Source: Silicimonas algicola
Lineage (GTDB): Bacteria; Pseudomonadota; Alphaproteobacteria; Rhodobacterales; Rhodobacteraceae
Assembly (NCBI RefSeq): GCF_003148765.1
Contig: NZ_QGGV01000013.1
Location: 1 to 64,000, forward strand
Direction: 5' to 3'
Length of the DNA: 64,000 nt
The notes below the pieces were generated by a model. It was not told where the DNA came from, made no database searches, and worked only from the letters and a program-made list of their open reading frames with translations. Position 1 is the first letter of the stretch. Every line of letters begins with the position of its first letter. Of the stretch, positions 50,791 through 59,875 are shown piece after piece. A program made the position numbers and the translations under genes.

Positions 50791-51756
50791 CTAGGAGCGG
50801 TAACGCCGGAACTTCTGGAACCGTCTTGGACGATCGGGCTTTTCAGCGTCCGGAAAGACCGCCGCCCAATCCGCATCCACGACGTCGCCGACGTAGAGGT
50901 CACCGACACTGTCTTGCGCTATGCTGTGCGGGGACAGGAACTGGCCGGGGCCAAGCCCGGCGCCCCGTCCCGCGTCCAGCCGGGACAGTACGGTGCTTTG
51001 CCGGTCGAGGACGCTGACAAAGGGTCCGATGTTCGGGAAGTCGCGGTTTACCTTCAGATAGGGCGCGAGTTCGCCAACGATGCAGTCCGGGCAACTGCCG
51101 GGCGTGATCGCCAGTCCGCTGGGCCGGTGCATGTTCACGATCTGTGTTTCATACCGTCCATTCGGGTCGAAGATCTGAACACGCGAATTCTCCCTGTCGG
51201 CCACGTAGATCCAGCCGTCTGGATCGCAGCAGATGTTGTGCGGCAAGTTGAATTCTCCGGGCCCCGTTCCCGGGCTTCCCCAACTCAGAAGATGTCTGCC
51301 GTTTGGATCGAATTTGTGGACGCAGGCGTTTTGATACCCATCCGACACATAGATATCGCCGGACGGGGAAACCGCGGAATGGGTGCACTTGCAGAAGGGC
51401 TTGCCGCTCATGAATCCGGAACTCACTCCCGCCGTCCCGATTTGCATCAGGAGCTTGCCGTCCAGCGAGAACTTGCGGACCGTATGGTCGAAGTTGTCGG
51501 TCAGATAGAGATGCTGGTCAGGCCCGATCGAGGCACCGTGGGGATTGGTGAAAATTCCTTCGCCCCAGGCTGCCAGCACCTCACCGTCCCTGCTCAGCAC
51601 CACCACGGGAGTTTGGCCGCGATTGAAGAGGTACACCCGGTCCTTGCCGTCAACCGCGATGCCGGCGACGTCGCCCAGCACCACCTCAGACGGAAGCCTG
51701 GCCCAATCGTCTACCGGCTCGAACCTGTAGTCGCCCGCACCAAGAATTTCCGTCAT
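50791..51756 (-). CDS. NHL-repeat beta-propeller protein (peptidyl-amidating-lyase-like)
   Basis: This 321-residue protein is built of NHL repeats: VAGIAVDGKDRVYLFNRG, TNPHGASIGPDQHLYLTDNFD, GDIYVSDGYQNACVHKFDPNG, LPHNICCDPDGWIYVADREN and LSPHSIAQDSVGDLYVGDV. This pattern and its order match bacterial homologues of the peptidyl-alpha-hydroxyglycine alpha-amidating lyase. No signal peptide is present. Its biochemical role in bacteria is not established. It lies beside the choline-kinase-like gene on the same strand, 146 bp upstream of its end. Confidence 0.75.
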   Translation of the reverse strand: MTEILGAGDYRFEPVDDWARLPSEVVLGDVAGIAVDGKDRVYLFNRGQTPVVVLSRDGEVLAAWGEGIFTNPHGASIGPDQHLYLTDNFDHTVRKFSLDGKLLMQIGTAGVSSGFMSGKPFCKCTHSAVSPSGDIYVSDGYQNACVHKFDPNGRHLLSWGSPGTGPGEFNLPHNICCDPDGWIYVADRENSRVQIFDPNGRYETQIVNMHRPSGLAITPGSCPDCIVGELAPYLKVNRDFPNIGPFVSVLDRQSTVLSRLDAGRGAGLGPGQFLSPHSIAQDSVGDLYVGDVVDADWAAVFPDAEKPDRPRRFQKFRRYRS

Positions 51757-51902
51757 TTGCGCCTCTCGGTTACCTGTCCACGCATTCCTGTATCAGCATA
51801 GGTCAAGAGTCGGCCCCGAGGAAGCGATGCGGTCGCGGAACACGACCATTCGACACGCGATCTCGCGCCCGGCCGAAGCGGACGTCCCCCTGCGACCTGA
51901 GC

Positions 51903-52799
51903 CTATCTGTCAAGAACGGCCACCAGGTGCGGAAATTCCGGCGTTGCCATCAGCGCCTTGCATCGCGCGAACCGGCGATCGGCATAAGCTCTGAAGTCCT
52001 CGGCGGGGTTGCCGTTCGCCAACTGGATCAGGCCCCAGAGCGTCCAGAGAAGATCACACATCGCCTTGTAGATAACCATGCGCGCCCGGTCCATTTCAGG
52101 CACCGGCCCGCCGAAGTAGGCGGTAAGCATCTCCTCATCCTGATCGGGGCCAAAGCCGCCTTCGACGGAAAGGTCGCCCAGATCCCACATCGGGTCGTTC
52201 ATGCCCGCGTATTCCCAGTCGACGATCCACATCCGCTCGCCGGTATCCAGGAAGTTCTCACACAGCGGATCGCAGTGGCAGGCGACCGAGGGAGGCGTCC
52301 GGCGCCCGAGCGACGCGCGGACAACCTCGGCCTCTTCCACGACGTCGTGGTAGCCCTCGGGCAGGCCTACGTCCTTCGTCGACAGGAGCTTCAGGTAGCC
52401 GTCGATCATCTCGAACAGCTCGAAGCGTGCAGGGAAGACGGCGCCAGAGTCGTGAAGCTGCCGGAACGCCCGTCCGGCGCGGGCGGGAGCGCCAGGGCGG
52501 ATGCGGAAGGCCTCGGGCGTCATGGTCTCGGTGCCGTCCACGAAGCGTGTGACCATCACGCCCGAAGCGGGGTCCACGAACAGCACCTCGGGGCTTACGC
52601 CCGCCTCGGCGGCGGCACGGGCGGCGGCCGCCTCGTTGGCGCGGTCGATGTATTCCTCCGTGCCTTTGCCCGGCAAGCGCAGTACGGCGTCGCCCGCCCG
52701 GAACACGGCGTTGGTGAGCCCGCCCATCCGCACGAGCGGGCCGGCGTAGCCGGAAAGCGCCGGTATCCGCGCCAGAACCTTCCGAGCCTCGTTCTCCAT
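51903..52799 (-). CDS. Choline/ethanolamine kinase-like phosphotransferase, copy 1
   Basis: This 298-residue protein has an N-terminal lobe with RMGGLTNAVFRAGDAVLRLPG and a catalytic motif HCDPLCENFLD (the H-x-D-x4-N of aminoglycoside and choline kinases). The metal-binding DWEYAGMNDPMWDLGDLS follows. It is expected to phosphorylate a small alcohol such as choline, ethanolamine or a related amino alcohol using ATP. The start at 52799 follows a GGGGGA stretch. A second related kinase lies at 55933-56808, on the other side of the flavoprotein gene. Confidence 0.75.
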   Translation of the reverse strand: MENEARKVLARIPALSGYAGPLVRMGGLTNAVFRAGDAVLRLPGKGTEEYIDRANEAAAARAAAEAGVSPEVLFVDPASGVMVTRFVDGTETMTPEAFRIRPGAPARAGRAFRQLHDSGAVFPARFELFEMIDGYLKLLSTKDVGLPEGYHDVVEEAEVVRASLGRRTPPSVACHCDPLCENFLDTGERMWIVDWEYAGMNDPMWDLGDLSVEGGFGPDQDEEMLTAYFGGPVPEMDRARMVIYKAMCDLLWTLWGLIQLANGNPAEDFRAYADRRFARCKALMATPEFPHLVAVLDR

Positions 52800-52883
52800 C
52801 CGGTCCCCCGTTTCGCCCGACTGTCGCCGCCACTCTTCCATAGGCCTGAACACGTGACTAGGCTCAGCCGAGCGGAGGATGCC

Positions 52884-53504
52884 ATGGCCAGCCACGACAA
52901 CGACCACCTCGACGCCGTCTATGCCGCGAAAGGTCCTGCGGACATCGCGCGGCTCTATGATGACTGGGCGGGATCCTACGACGCTGACATGGCGAAGGCA
53001 GGCTACCGCCACCCGGCGATTGCGACGGCCCTCATGGCGCGGCACTTGCCGCGCGGTGCGGCGCCGATACTCGACGCCGGCGCGGGCACGGGCCTTGTTG
53101 GCGAGTGGCTCGGCATCCTCGGCTATCCGGAGGTCGAGGCGCTCGACATTTCCGAGGGGATGCTCGCCGTCGCGCGGGCCAAGGGTATCTACAGCAACCT
53201 GCATGTCGGGCTGCTGGGCGGCGAACTGCCGTTGCCGTCCGGCCGCTTCGCAGGCCTGGTCTGCGCCGGCGTTCTGACCACGGGCCATGTCGGCGCCGAA
53301 GCGCTGCCCGGCCTTCTCGCCGTGACGAGACCAGGCGCCGTGCTGGTGCTGACGGTCAAGGAGACGCTTTGGGCCGGAAGCCTCGCCGCAGCCGTCGCCG
53401 CCACGCCCGAGGCAAAGCTGATGGAGGCGACGGAGCCCTACATCTCGATGCCCGGCGACGCCGGCGCCACGCCCAGCCGCGCCGTGGTGGTGACGCGTAC
53501 CTAG
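52884..53504 (+). CDS. Class I SAM-dependent methyltransferase
   Basis: This 206-residue protein has YDDWAGSYDADMAKAGY, the SAM-binding motif ILDAGAGTGLVGEWL, VEALDISEGMLAVARAKG, and GAVLVLTVKETLW. The ATG at 52884 is preceded by GGAGG. The acceptor is unknown. It is a single plus-strand gene set among minus-strand genes of the betaine cluster. Its end overlaps the flavoprotein end by 4 bp (convergent). Confidence 0.8.
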   Translation: MASHDNDHLDAVYAAKGPADIARLYDDWAGSYDADMAKAGYRHPAIATALMARHLPRGAAPILDAGAGTGLVGEWLGILGYPEVEALDISEGMLAVARAKGIYSNLHVGLLGGELPLPSGRFAGLVCAGVLTTGHVGAEALPGLLAVTRPGAVLVLTVKETLWAGSLAAAVAATPEAKLMEATEPYISMPGDAGATPSRAVVVTRT

Positions 53505-55936
53505 GCCCTGATGCGTTCGCCCTTAGGATCGTGGAAAGGCGGCGTGCCGAGCTCTGCCGACACCGTCTCGCCCGCAACGACGAGCTCGTAGCGCCCGCCT
53601 GCCAGCCAGTCGTCCTTTACCCCCATAGCATTCCGGACATATCCGTAACCGATGCCTTTCCCGAGCGTGTAGCCGTAGCCGCCCGAGGTGAGGTAGCCGA
53701 CCGGCGCGCCGTCCCGCAGGATCGTCTCGCGCCCCAGAAGCACGGTGTCGCCGTCGACAAGGAACCCCGCGAAGCACTTTTTCAGGGGCTTGCCCGATAA
53801 TCCTTCGAGGGCCTCACGCCCGAGGAAGGGGCGATTCGACCTCATCTTGACGGCCCAGCCCAGCCGTGCCTCGAAGGGCGTGTCGTTCGGCGTGATGTCA
53901 GATGACCAGGCGCGGTAGCCCTTCTCGAGCCGCAGGGATTCAAGTGCGCGATAGCCCACGGGACGCAAGCGCGCGCCGGCGCCCGCCTCCATCAACGCGT
54001 CAAAGACCCGCCCTGTGGCCTCGAGCGGCACATGCAACTCCCAGCCCAGCTCGCCGACATAGGTCACCCGCAGCGCCCGTGTCATGGCTCCGGCAATGTC
54101 GATTTCGCGCACGTGGCCAAAGGGAAAGGCCGTGTTCGATACCTCGGCATCGGTCACGGCCGACAGCACCTCGCGGGCGCGTGGGCCCATCAGCGAAAGA
54201 GTGCCCCACCGCTCGGTCACATCCTCGACCCGCACGTCGCCTTGCGGAAGGTGGTCGACGATCCAGCCGAGGTCATGGGTGCGGAAGCCCGTGCCGGTGA
54301 CGATGTAGAAGCGGTCCTCGGCGATCCGCGCCACGGTCAGGTCGGCCTCGATCCCGCCGCGGCTGTTCAGAAGCTGGGTATAGGTCAGTCGCCCCACAGG
54401 CTTCGTCACGTCCCCCGCGCAGATCCAGTCCAGAGCGCGTTCCGCGTCGCGGCCCGTGATCTCGTATTTCGCGAAGGACGACTGATCGAAAACGCCCACC
54501 GCGCTGCGGACCAGCGCATGTTCTTCGCCCACTGGACCGAACCAGTTCTGGCGCCCCATCGAATAGAGGTCGCGCGCCTCGGCTCCTTCGGGCGCGAACC
54601 AGTTGGGGCGTTCCCAACCGAGCTTGGAGCCGAAGACCGCCCGGTGCGCCTTGAGCCGGTCGTAAAGCGGAGAGACGATGCGCGGGCGTCCGCTTTCCAT
54701 CTCCTCGTGCGGGAAGGCGACGGTGTAGTGCTTGCCATAGGCTTCGCAAGTGCGCTCGCAGACCCAGTGCCGATCGCGGTGCAGGCTCGAGAAGCGGCGG
54801 ATATCGACGACCCAGAGGTCCATCGGCGCTTCGCCCGCGATGACCCAGTCAGCCAGCACCCAGCCCGCCCCGCCACCCGATGCAATGCCGAAGGCGTTGA
54901 AGCCTGCACCGACGTACATGTTCGCGCATTCCGCCGCGCGGCCGAGGATGAAGTTGCCGTCGGGCGTGAAGCTTTCCGACCCGTTGATCATCTGCTTCAC
55001 GCCGGCCTCGGCCAGAGACGGCACGCGCGCGATCGCCTGCTCCATGTGCTGGGCGAAGTGGTCCCAATCGTCGTCGAAGAGCCGGAACTCCCAGTCATTG
55101 GGGATGTCACCGGTGGTCAAAGGCTGCGGATCTGGCTCGTAGCCACCCATGACGAGGCCGCCGACCTCTTCCTTGAAGTAGGTACGCCGGTCAGGGTCGC
55201 GGATCGTCGGCGCGTTGGTCGAAAGACCAGGCAAGGCCTCGGTGACGATGTACTGGTGCTTGATCGGCTGTAGCGGCACTTCGATCCCTGCCATCGCGCC
55301 GATCTGCCGAGCCCACTGCCCGCCGCAGTTGACGACCTTCTCGCACAGGACCTCGCCTTGCGTCGTCTCGACGGCGACAATTCGGTCACCCTCCATCCGG
55401 AAGCCGGTGACGCGGACGCCCTCCATGAGCTTCGCCCCGTGCATCCGCGCCCCCTTGGCTAGCGAGCGTGTGATGTCGGAAGGGGTCGCCTGGCCGTCGG
55501 TTGGTAGCCAGCTTGCGCCGACAAGGTCGGAGGTGTCCATCAGGGGCCACATCCGCTTCACTTCGTCGGGTGAGATCAGGTGCATCTCCATCCCGAAGCT
55601 GCGGGCGGTGGTGGCGAGGCGGCGGAACTCGGTCCAGCGGTCTGGTGTGGTCGCGAGCCGAAGGCAGCCGGTCATCTTCCATCCGGTCTCAAGCCCCGTC
55701 TCCCCGGCCAGCCTTTTGTAAAGCTCGACCGAATACTTGAGCACCTGCGTGATCGAAGCGGACGAGCGCAGCTGTCCCACCAGCCCCGCCGCGTGCCATG
55801 TCGAGCCTGAGGTGAGTTGCCCCTGTTCCAGAAGGAGAACGTCGGCCTTGTGGTCGCGGGCGAGGTGATAGGCGGTCGAACAGCCGATGATCCCCCCGCC
55901 GATGACGACGATCTGGGCGCGGTCCGGAAGGCTCAT
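53501..55936 (-). CDS. Sarcosine/dimethylglycine dehydrogenase-like FAD-folate protein
   Basis: The protein has 811 residues. The N-terminal DAO-type FAD domain (about 1-370) has VVIGGGIIGCSTAYHLARD, STWHAAGLVGQLRSSASI with the His of the covalent-flavin motif, and GFNAFGIASGGGAGW. It is followed by the DMGDH linker with RPNWF and a GcvT-type aminomethyltransferase domain (about 430-805) with FDQSSFAKYEI, LNSRGGIEADLTVARI, ELGWELHVP and GYRALESLRLEKGYRAW. Such enzymes oxidatively demethylate N-methyl amines and trap the formaldehyde unit on tetrahydrofolate. With a betaine-type importer alongside, it fits catabolism of a betaine or methylated amine. Start ATG 55936 overlaps the kinase stop. 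Confidence 0.85.
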   Translation of the reverse strand: MSLPDRAQIVVIGGGIIGCSTAYHLARDHKADVLLLEQGQLTSGSTWHAAGLVGQLRSSASITQVLKYSVELYKRLAGETGLETGWKMTGCLRLATTPDRWTEFRRLATTARSFGMEMHLISPDEVKRMWPLMDTSDLVGASWLPTDGQATPSDITRSLAKGARMHGAKLMEGVRVTGFRMEGDRIVAVETTQGEVLCEKVVNCGGQWARQIGAMAGIEVPLQPIKHQYIVTEALPGLSTNAPTIRDPDRRTYFKEEVGGLVMGGYEPDPQPLTTGDIPNDWEFRLFDDDWDHFAQHMEQAIARVPSLAEAGVKQMINGSESFTPDGNFILGRAAECANMYVGAGFNAFGIASGGGAGWVLADWVIAGEAPMDLWVVDIRRFSSLHRDRHWVCERTCEAYGKHYTVAFPHEEMESGRPRIVSPLYDRLKAHRAVFGSKLGWERPNWFAPEGAEARDLYSMGRQNWFGPVGEEHALVRSAVGVFDQSSFAKYEITGRDAERALDWICAGDVTKPVGRLTYTQLLNSRGGIEADLTVARIAEDRFYIVTGTGFRTHDLGWIVDHLPQGDVRVEDVTERWGTLSLMGPRAREVLSAVTDAEVSNTAFPFGHVREIDIAGAMTRALRVTYVGELGWELHVPLEATGRVFDALMEAGAGARLRPVGYRALESLRLEKGYRAWSSDITPNDTPFEARLGWAVKMRSNRPFLGREALEGLSGKPLKKCFAGFLVDGDTVLLGRETILRDGAPVGYLTSGGYGYTLGKGIGYGYVRNAMGVKDDWLAGGRYELVVAGETVSAELGTPPFHDPKGERIRA

Positions 55937-56808
55937 TCTGTTCCCCATCTGTTGCGGTAGGCGGACAGCGCCGCGTCAAGCCGCGCACGGTTTTCGGCGG
56001 CGTAGGCCAAGTAGTCGACGCCCGGCGCCGACAGGTTGAGGTCAGAGACATAGGCCCAAAGCGTCTCGCGCAGGAGCGCGGCGACCTGCATCGCGTCGAA
56101 GGCGCGGAAAAGGGCCGGGTCGGGCCTTGAGGCGAAGTAGGTCGTCAGAAGCGCCTCGGTCGCATCGGGTGGCATCTCGGCGTTCGCGGCCGCTCCGGCG
56201 AGGTCGAAAAGCGCCGTGCCGAAGCCCGCGTATTCATAGTCGATGAGCCAGATCCGATGTGTGTCGTCGAGGAAGTTCGCAGGCAGAAGGTCGTGATGCC
56301 CGAAGACGATGGGAAGGGGGACCTGCGCCCGCTCCATCTCGTCGGAAAGGGCCAGCAAGGGCGGCGTGACGCTTTCGTGCCGGGTTCCTCGCAGGGTGCG
56401 CGCATAGTCGCGCACGACATGGAACGGCCAGAAGAGGAACGCCGCGCCCGAGATCCCGGCGGCCATCTGGCTGTGAAAGTCGGACAGAAGCCGCGCGACG
56501 CGCTCGGGATTGGCGCGCAGGTCCTCGGCCTCCCAGGTGCGCGCCTCGATGAAGGCGGTGACCATGACGCCGGGGGTGGCGTAGCGCACCTCGGGCCCGA
56601 AGCCCGCGGCATGGGCGGCACGCGCCGTCATGACCTCGCGCGCGCGGTCGACGTGGTGGAACGGGTAGTCGCGTCCCAGGCGCACGACATGGGTGCCTGC
56701 GTCGTCGGTGACCTTCCAGATCTCGTTCGACAGCCCGCCCGAAAGTCGCTCGCCTGAAGGCGTGCCGTGCCAGCAGGGCAGGGTGGCGACGGCCTCAGGC
56801 AGCGTCAT
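55933..56808 (-). CDS. Choline/ethanolamine kinase-like phosphotransferase, copy 2
   Basis: This 291-residue protein has RLSGGLSNEIWKVTDDAG, the Brenner motif FGHHDLLPANFLDD, and IDYEYAGFGTALFDLAG. It is a small-alcohol kinase by fold and a distant paralogue of the protein at 51903-52799. It overlaps the permease gene by 14 bp and the flavoprotein gene by 4 bp, so it is inside the transporter-dehydrogenase operon. It may trap or modify the imported amino alcohol. Confidence 0.75.
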   Translation of the reverse strand: MTLPEAVATLPCWHGTPSGERLSGGLSNEIWKVTDDAGTHVVRLGRDYPFHHVDRAREVMTARAAHAAGFGPEVRYATPGVMVTAFIEARTWEAEDLRANPERVARLLSDFHSQMAAGISGAAFLFWPFHVVRDYARTLRGTRHESVTPPLLALSDEMERAQVPLPIVFGHHDLLPANFLDDTHRIWLIDYEYAGFGTALFDLAGAAANAEMPPDATEALLTTYFASRPDPALFRAFDAMQVAALLRETLWAYVSDLNLSAPGVDYLAYAAENRARLDAALSAYRNRWGTE

Positions 56809-58804
56809 GCCCGCCTCCGTCCGAGAGGCCGAGCTGCGCGCGCGACCGGGACGCCGCGGCGTGGATCAGCCGGTCGGCGATGATGGCGATGAAGGCGACG
56901 CAGAGACCGGCGACCAGCCCGCGCCCGGCGTCAGCCTTTGTCAGCGCGATGTAGACCTCCTGCCCGAGGTCGCGGGTACCCACGAGCGCCGTGATGACGA
57001 GCATCGACAGAGCGAACATGATCGTCTGGTTCAGGCCCAGAAGGATTTCGGGCATGGCAAGGCGCAGGCGGATGCGGGTCACAATCTGCCAGGGCGTGCA
57101 GCCCATGGCCTTGCCTGCCTCGATCAGAGCGGGATCGACACCGCGCAGGCCGAGAACGGTGTAGCGGATCGCGGGCGCCAGCGCGAAGGCCACGATGGCA
57201 ATCATCGCCGTGAAATCGCCTACACGGAACAGCATGACGGCCGGCATCAGGTAGACGAAGGCGGGCAGCGTCTGGAGCGTGTCGATGATGACCCGCACCG
57301 AGGCCCACAGCCGGTCGCGCTCGGCCACGAGGATGCCGATGGGCAGGCCGATCAGCATGGCGATCAAGACCGCGATGCCGCAGAGGTAGACGGTCGTCAT
57401 CGCCTCTTCCCAAAGGCCTGTCGAGGCCACAAGGACGGTGAGCCCGCCGGCCAGAAGGGCCAGCCGCGGCCCACCCAGCCGCCAGCCGGCGAGCGTCAGA
57501 AGCCCTGCCACGCCCAGCCAGGGCAGGCTGATCAAGAAGCGCTTCACCGGGATGAGGACGTTCAGGAGGACCGCGTTCTTCGCGGCCTCGATTTCGTCGA
57601 AGTAGTTGATGTTGATGTATTCCACGACTTCGGACCAGAAGGTGCCGGTCGAAAGCCTCCCGGTCTCGGGGTAGGTCTGCACCGCCGGCACGGCGAGGCC
57701 CGCGAGGGTGGCGAGGATCAGGACAGTCAGCGCCGACAGCAGGAAGGGGTGACGCCCGACGATGCCTTCGTTGCTGACGGGGGCCGCCGGACGCCTTCGC
57801 GCCGCCGCCTGACTGAGGCGGTCGAGCGCGATAGCCAGGGCCACGATGGCGAACCCAGCCTCGAGCCCTGCGCCGAAGTCGAGCCGACGGAGCGCCGAGA
57901 GCACGTCGAAACCAAGGCCGCCCGCCCCGATCATCGAGGCGATGATGACCATGTTGAGCGACAGCATGATCACCTGGTTGACGCCTACCATCAGCGCTTC
58001 CTGCGCCGAGGGCACCATCACCCGCCAAGTCATCTGCCGCGGCGTGCAGCCGATCATGCGGCCGAGGTCGACGATCTCGTCCGGCACTCGCTGCAGCGCA
58101 AGCATGGTGATCCGCGTCATGGGCGGCATGGCGTAGATGAGCGTCGCGATCATCGCCGAGGTCGGGCCGAAGCCGAAGAGAATCAGGATCGGTACGAGGT
58201 AGGCGAAGATCGGAATGGTCTGCATCAGGTCAAGAAACGGTACGATCGCACGCCCGAACCCTGTCCAGCGATGCCCCGCGATCCCAAGCAAGAGGCCACC
58301 CCCCACGCCCAACGGCACCGCCACGAGGATCGAGGCCAGCGTGAGCATTGCGCTCGTCCACTGGCCGAAGATCGCAATGAAGAAGAACGCCCCTCCGGCC
58401 AGCGCCGCGAGTGGCAAGCCGCTAAGGACGAACCCGAGAAGCGCCACCAGCAGCGTCACGCCCAGCCATCCCACCGGCGGCACGGGCACGCCGAAGACGG
58501 TTGCGCCGCCGGACAGCAGGCCGAGGGCAATCTGGTAGGGCACGTCGATGACGGCAGAGATGAAGCGCGTGAGGTCGCGGAACGTGAAGAGGCCGAAATG
58601 TGCCTCTTTCGTCAGCCAGTCGAGCACTCCGCTGATCCAGGCGGCGAACGGCGGGCGCCAGGCACGGGGGACCTCGAAGGCCCAGGGCAGAACCTCGCCG
58701 CCCCAGAGCCAAAGGGCCGCGAAGACGAGGGTGGCGGCGATCCACATCAACGTCCCGGACCGAAGGCCGAGGACTGGAGGTTGGGCAATAGTTGCGGTCT
58801 CCAT
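56795..58804 (-). CDS. proW: Two-module ABC permease of the ProW (glycine betaine/proline) type
   Basis: This 669-residue protein holds two ProW-like permease modules in one chain. The first spans about 130-330, with coupling loop RMIGCTPRQMTWRVMVPSAQ. The second spans about 450-650, with coupling loop AGKAMGCTPWQIVTRIRLR. About six helices are predicted in each. This fused arrangement is known in alphaproteobacterial betaine and choline importers. It works with the ATPase upstream and binding protein encoded at 59876-60817. Confidence 0.8.
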   Translation of the reverse strand: METATIAQPPVLGLRSGTLMWIAATLVFAALWLWGGEVLPWAFEVPRAWRPPFAAWISGVLDWLTKEAHFGLFTFRDLTRFISAVIDVPYQIALGLLSGGATVFGVPVPPVGWLGVTLLVALLGFVLSGLPLAALAGGAFFFIAIFGQWTSAMLTLASILVAVPLGVGGGLLLGIAGHRWTGFGRAIVPFLDLMQTIPIFAYLVPILILFGFGPTSAMIATLIYAMPPMTRITMLALQRVPDEIVDLGRMIGCTPRQMTWRVMVPSAQEALMVGVNQVIMLSLNMVIIASMIGAGGLGFDVLSALRRLDFGAGLEAGFAIVALAIALDRLSQAAARRRPAAPVSNEGIVGRHPFLLSALTVLILATLAGLAVPAVQTYPETGRLSTGTFWSEVVEYININYFDEIEAAKNAVLLNVLIPVKRFLISLPWLGVAGLLTLAGWRLGGPRLALLAGGLTVLVASTGLWEEAMTTVYLCGIAVLIAMLIGLPIGILVAERDRLWASVRVIIDTLQTLPAFVYLMPAVMLFRVGDFTAMIAIVAFALAPAIRYTVLGLRGVDPALIEAGKAMGCTPWQIVTRIRLRLAMPEILLGLNQTIMFALSMLVITALVGTRDLGQEVYIALTKADAGRGLVAGLCVAFIAIIADRLIHAAASRSRAQLGLSDGGGHDAA

Positions 58805-58807
58805 CCC

Positions 58808-59827
58808 CTAGCCCCCCAACATGAGGTCGACCACGGTTGCCCGGTCCAGCTGCCCCACGACGCGCCCATCGGCGCCGGTCACTGCGACAGCCTCGGTCCC
58901 GGCGCGAAACAGAGGCGCCGCCTCGGCCACCGAGGTGCGCGTGGCGACATGTGGCCTCTCCGCCACGCCGTCCGCGGGCGACATCACGCTGCCCGCCTTC
59001 GCGACCTTCGCGCGCGCAACCGCCCGCGTGAACTCGCGGACGTAATCGGTTGCGGGGTTCAGGACGAGGTCCTCGGGCGTGCCCGCCTGCACGACCGCCC
59101 CGTCCTTCATGATGGCGATGCGGTCGGCGAGCCGGATCGCCTCATCGAAGTCGTGGGTGATGAAAACGATGGTCTTTTTCAGAACGGATTGCAGGCGGAT
59201 GAACTCGTCCTGCATCTCGCGCCGGATCAGCGGATCGAGGGCCGAGAAGGGTTCGTCGAGGAACCAGAGCTCAGGGTCTGCGGCGAGCGAGCGGGCAATG
59301 CCCACCCGCTGCTGCTGGCCGCCCGACAACTGGCGGGGAAAGGCCCCCTCGCGCCCCGAGAGGCCGACGAGGCTTACCATCCGTGCCGCGCGCTCCTCGC
59401 GCTCGGTCCGCGGCATGCCCTGCACCTCGAGCGGGAAGGCCACGTTCTGGAGGACCGTCATATGCGGCAGAAGCGCGAAGTGCTGGAAGACCATCCCCAT
59501 CTTGTGACGGCGCAGCGCGATCATCTCTGCGTCGGAAGCCGTCAAAAGGTTCCGGCCGTGGAACAGGATCTCGCCCGCGGTCGGCTCGATCAGGCGCGAC
59601 AGGCAACGGACGAGCGTCGACTTGCCGGATCCGGACAGGCCCATGATGACGAAGATCTCGCCCTCTCTTACGGCCAGGTCAATGTTGCGCACTGCGGGGA
59701 CCAGCCTTGCCGCGACAAGCGCGGCAGGGTCGGCCTCAGGACCGAGGCGGCGCAGCGTTTCGGCCGCATTCGGGCCGAACAGCTTCCAGACGCCCCGGCA
59801 GACAAGTTTCGGTTCCGTCGTGTTCAT
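58808..59827 (-). CDS. proV: Glycine betaine/proline ABC transporter ATP-binding protein with CBS-like tail
   Basis: This 339-residue protein has the ProV-specific insert (AETLRRLGPEADPAALVAARL), Walker A GLSGSGKSTL, signature LSGGQQQRVGIARSLA, Walker B WFLDEPFSALD, FITHDFDEAIRLADRI, and a short C-terminal regulatory tail with a CBS-like DGRVVGQLDRATVVDLM. ProV proteins couple ATP hydrolysis to uptake of quaternary amines. It lies 3 bp before the permease gene. Confidence 0.85.
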   Translation of the reverse strand: MNTTEPKLVCRGVWKLFGPNAAETLRRLGPEADPAALVAARLVPAVRNIDLAVREGEIFVIMGLSGSGKSTLVRCLSRLIEPTAGEILFHGRNLLTASDAEMIALRRHKMGMVFQHFALLPHMTVLQNVAFPLEVQGMPRTEREERAARMVSLVGLSGREGAFPRQLSGGQQQRVGIARSLAADPELWFLDEPFSALDPLIRREMQDEFIRLQSVLKKTIVFITHDFDEAIRLADRIAIMKDGAVVQAGTPEDLVLNPATDYVREFTRAVARAKVAKAGSVMSPADGVAERPHVATRTSVAEAAPLFRAGTEAVAVTGADGRVVGQLDRATVVDLMLGG

Positions 59828-59875
59828 CTCGCGGTCCGGCAGGGCGCCCTCAGGCGCCCTGGCCGAGGCTTTGCA